Source of the DNA: Campylobacteraceae bacterium
GTDB taxonomy: Bacteria; Campylobacterota; Campylobacteria; Campylobacterales; Sulfurospirillaceae
Assembly: GCA_019162915.1 (NCBI GenBank)
Contig: JAFLKZ010000137.1
Coordinates: 1-6,643 of the forward strand
Direction: 5' to 3'
DNA: 6,643 nucleotides
Part shown: positions 5,411 to 6,643 of the stretch, in pieces
Position numbering within the stretch: position 1 is the first letter of the stretch
Layout of the letters: each line of letters starts with the position of its first letter
The notes under the pieces: generated by a model
What the model was told of the DNA's origin: nothing
Databases searched by the model: none
What the model saw: the letters and a program-made list of their open reading frames with translations, nothing else
Made by a program: the position numbers and the translations under genes

Positions 5411-5764
5411 TTAAGCAGGAACTTCTTCATCCCACAGTATAGATACGCCATACGCTTCATCGGTTACCACATATTTAAAATACTCGCTCGTTCCCTTTCG
5501 TCCATGAAGCCGAACGATGATTTGTTCATCTTTAAGTAGTTTTTTCATCTCATACTCACTCAAACTTCGTTTGTTCCATCTCAAAAAGGTATTGGAATAA
5601 ACCCGAAATGTACACGTCGCATCAACACTAAAAACATAATCCCCACCCACATCATGCTCTTTTTTGGCATTTTCACACGTGTAAAGATTGATTTTTTGAC
5701 CTTGCACGGTTATCTTTGTCGAAACAACAGCTCCATCACAATAAGGACACTTTCCAAGCACCAT
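5411..5764 (-). CDS. Small zinc-ribbon protein with a topoisomerase C-terminal-repeat-like domain
   Basis: 117 residues from the ATG at 5764. The N-terminus is LGKCPYCDG with a CxxC knuckle (Cys6, Cys9); Cys30 and Cys51 are candidates for the other zinc ligands, though the spacing is wider than in usual C4 topoisomerase fingers. The second half, SLSEYEMKKLLKDEQIIV followed by RLHGRKG, a FKYVVTD strand and GVSILWDEE, reads like the C-terminal repeat found after zinc fingers in type IA topoisomerases (helix ending KKLL, then a beta sheet closing with a 'gv.f.w' strand). A nucleic-acid-binding role is therefore inferred, not shown. An ATG at 5809 would add 15 residues but has no ribosome site; GAGG (5771-5774) is 6 nt before the chosen ATG. 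It lies about 100 nt downstream of trxC on the same strand. No catalytic topoisomerase domain is present. Confidence 0.68.
   Translation of the reverse strand: MVLGKCPYCDGAVVSTKITVQGQKINLYTCENAKKEHDVGGDYVFSVDATCTFRVYSNTFLRWNKRSLSEYEMKKLLKDEQIIVRLHGRKGTSEYFKYVVTDEAYGVSILWDEEVPA
5675..5687. repeat. Degenerate relative of the TACATGTAA motif
   Basis: CACACGTGTAAAG contains the palindrome ACACGTGT and shares the GTGTAAAG side with the repeated motif, but differs at two core positions. It may be a decayed copy or chance; it is not counted among the six. Confidence 0.2.
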
Positions 5765-5770
5765 CACACA

Positions 5771-5774
5771 CCTC
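5771..5774 (-). promoter_or_regulatory. Ribosome binding site deciding the start of the zinc-ribbon gene
   Basis: GAGG on the minus strand, 6 nt before the ATG at 5764. Neither in-frame alternative start, at 5776 or 5809, has a purine-rich site at a working distance. Confidence 0.6.
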
Positions 5775-5866
5775 ATTTTTTGATATGGTGTTATGGTAGC
5801 GAAGTACAAATGTTTGGCTAAAAAATATTGCAGTTTGAAAGATTGGAAGGGTTTAGTTGTGGCTTC

Positions 5867-6289
5867 TCACAAAAACCGCTCAACAAACGCATCTAAACTC
5901 TCTGCATCCATGGCGCCTGAACTTCTTTCCACTTCTTTTCCCTCTTTAAAAACGATAAGCGTTGGGATGGAGCGAATTTTAAATCTTGAGGCTAAGAATT
6001 GCTCTGCTTGGGTATCGACTTTGGCAAAGAGAGTTTTGAGAGGATAAGCACGTGCCCCTTGTTCAAATACCGGTGCCATCATTTTGCAAGGTCCACACCA
6101 AGGTGCCCAAAAATCTACGATGATAGGAACGTCAGTACTTGCTAGAATAGCATCGATATTGTCGCTACTAAGGGCGATGGGGTGCGGATCTAAAAGGGAT
6201 TGTTTACACTTCCCACAATTGGCTTTTTTATAGATTTCAAGTTTGGGGACGTTATTGGTTGCTAGGCAATGCGAACAAATCACTCTCAT
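5867..6289 (-). CDS. trxC: Thioredoxin 2 (TrxC)
   Basis: 140 residues, the usual TrxC length. It is a cytoplasmic disulfide reductase that receives electrons from thioredoxin reductase and is often tied to oxidative stress. Residues 1-30 carry the extra zinc-binding region that separates TrxC from TrxA: two CxxC pairs, Cys5/Cys8 (CSHC) and Cys25/Cys28 (CGKC). The thioredoxin fold follows, with active site WAPWCGPCK (Cys65, Cys68), the KVD strand, and cis-proline Pro109 in SIPT. AAGGA (plus-strand 6296-6300) lies 6 nt before the ATG and overlaps the last codons of the upstream gene, only 3 nt away, so the two are very likely one operon. It cannot directly serve the periplasmic MsrPQ system, which uses membrane electrons, but it would supply cytoplasmic methionine sulfoxide reductases. 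Assignment very sure. Confidence 0.95.
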   Translation of the reverse strand: MRVICSHCLATNNVPKLEIYKKANCGKCKQSLLDPHPIALSSDNIDAILASTDVPIIVDFWAPWCGPCKMMAPVFEQGARAYPLKTLFAKVDTQAEQFLASRFKIRSIPTLIVFKEGKEVERSSGAMDAESLDAFVERFL

Positions 6290-6292
6290 CTT

Positions 6293-6643
6293 TTATCCTT
6301 GTATGATGTATTGTTGTAGGTCACTCAAAATTTCTCTCTCTATTTCCCATTCTTTGCCATCGACAGATTTGACCGATTCTCTTTTGATACCATCAACACT
6401 GCCCTTTGCTACGATATAGCCTAAGTAACTATCTGCTTCTTCGAAAGAAGGTAAAAGCTCTACATGTAAAATCTTTTCAAGCTCAGCGATAAAACCGTAA
6501 CCGCCCCAGTTGGATACCGAAGCGATGATAGGATAGTCGCAAGGAATTATGCAATAATCTAAGAAATCTTCTTTATTGGATAAGATTTTTGCGAAACTTC
6601 CCATGCCGACTTCATTGCCTCCATCACCGATGGCGATACTCAT
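6293..6643 (-). CDS. DUF4392 / D-glutamate cyclase-like protein, C-terminal part (5' truncated by window edge)
   Basis: The last 117 codons of a gene running leftward out of the far edge; its start is outside the window, and the methionine at the edge is probably internal. The visible start, SIAIGDGGNEVGMG, is the glycine/acid-rich motif I associate with the DUF4392 domain, also called the D-glutamate cyclase domain, which in the mammalian enzyme converts D-glutamate to 5-oxo-D-proline. Further pieces are IIPCDYPIIASVSNWGGYG (32-50), also typical of the family, and a C-terminal helix WEIEREILSDLQQYI. D-glutamate cyclase activity here is inferred from the domain only. A copy of TACATGTAA lies inside. 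The stop is 3 nt before trxC, so the two are probably cotranscribed. Confidence 0.75.
   Translation of the reverse strand: MSIAIGDGGNEVGMGSFAKILSNKEDFLDYCIIPCDYPIIASVSNWGGYGFIAELEKILHVELLPSFEEADSYLGYIVAKGSVDGIKRESVKSVDGKEWEIEREILSDLQQYIIQG
6461..6469. repeat. TACATGTAA motif, copy 6 (inside DUF4392 gene)
   Basis: CTACATGTAAA on the plus strand. On the coding (minus) strand it is read as Leu-His-Val, the same frame as copy 1, though the host gene runs the opposite way and is unrelated. Confidence 0.8.

Noticed and set aside
5765..5809. N-terminal extension of the zinc-ribbon protein to 5809
   Set aside because: No ribosome site for 5809 or 5776, whereas GAGG is well placed for 5764; the added residues carry no family motif.
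5772..5850. Promoter for the zinc-ribbon gene (minus-strand TTGTAC, 18 nt, TATCAA)
   Set aside because: Transcription would start about at the ribosome site itself, leaving almost no leader; matches are only 4 of 6 in each box.
5793..6047. Plus-strand open frame of 84 codons
   Set aside because: It lies antisense over the catalytic part of trxC, which is beyond doubt; it shows no protein-like pattern.
104..6469. The six TACATGTAA copies as a CRISPR array or tandem repeat
   Set aside because: The unit is 9-16 bp, spacing is irregular (about 0.4 to 2.4 kb) and copies are embedded in genes.
1..6643. Mobile element, defence island or prophage
   Set aside because: No transposase, integrase, phage gene, terminal inverted repeat or direct repeat was seen; apart from the nuclease-like DUF2779 tail and the DUF234 protein, all recognisable genes are ordinary metabolic or repair functions.

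Overview
The window is an AT-rich bacterial chromosomal segment with eight complete and two edge-truncated genes and almost no wasted space. Protein styles (a MsrP/MsrQ pair, a Campylobacter-like DUF234 protein, short spacers, one TTG start) suggest a Campylobacterota member. From memory of the families I would guess a Sulfurospirillum-like organism; this is inference, not a database result. There is no sign of phage, insertion sequence, CRISPR array, tRNA or rRNA.

Layout, plus strand. 1-224: 3' end of a DUF2779-type nuclease-like protein. 225-445: AT-rich spacer with weak hairpins and a short palindrome. 446-1360: a stand-alone DUF234 protein with a PD-(D/E)XK-like C-terminus and no ATPase part. 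1400-3347: a tight operon of msrP, msrQ and ybaK, joined by two 4-nt start/stop overlaps. MsrP is a Tat-exported molybdoenzyme that repairs methionine sulfoxide in the periplasm, MsrQ is its haem b membrane partner, and YbaK is a cytoplasmic Cys-tRNA(Pro) deacylase. 3353-4144: a secreted serine alpha/beta hydrolase directly behind ybaK, ending in a hairpin terminator. 4251-4988: a secreted dienelactone-hydrolase-family protein with a Cys-Asp-His triad. 5051-5404: a 117-residue protein I do not recognise.

Layout, minus strand (convergent; only 6 nt separate the stop codons at 5404 and 5411). 5411-5764: a small zinc-ribbon protein whose C-terminal half resembles the repeat at the end of type IA topoisomerases. 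5867-6289: trxC (thioredoxin 2). 6293-6643: the C-terminal part of a DUF4392/D-glutamate cyclase-like protein, 3 nt upstream of trxC and probably cotranscribed with it.

Two themes stand out. First, several genes concern sulfur redox and protein quality (MsrPQ, YbaK, TrxC). Second, the most unusual signal is at DNA level. The 9-mer TACATGTAA, with a palindromic core, occurs six times on the plus strand, where roughly 0.2 copies would be expected from base composition. It lies inside genes in three different reading frames and also just behind genes, so protein coding cannot explain it. It behaves like a highly iterated genomic motif of unknown function.
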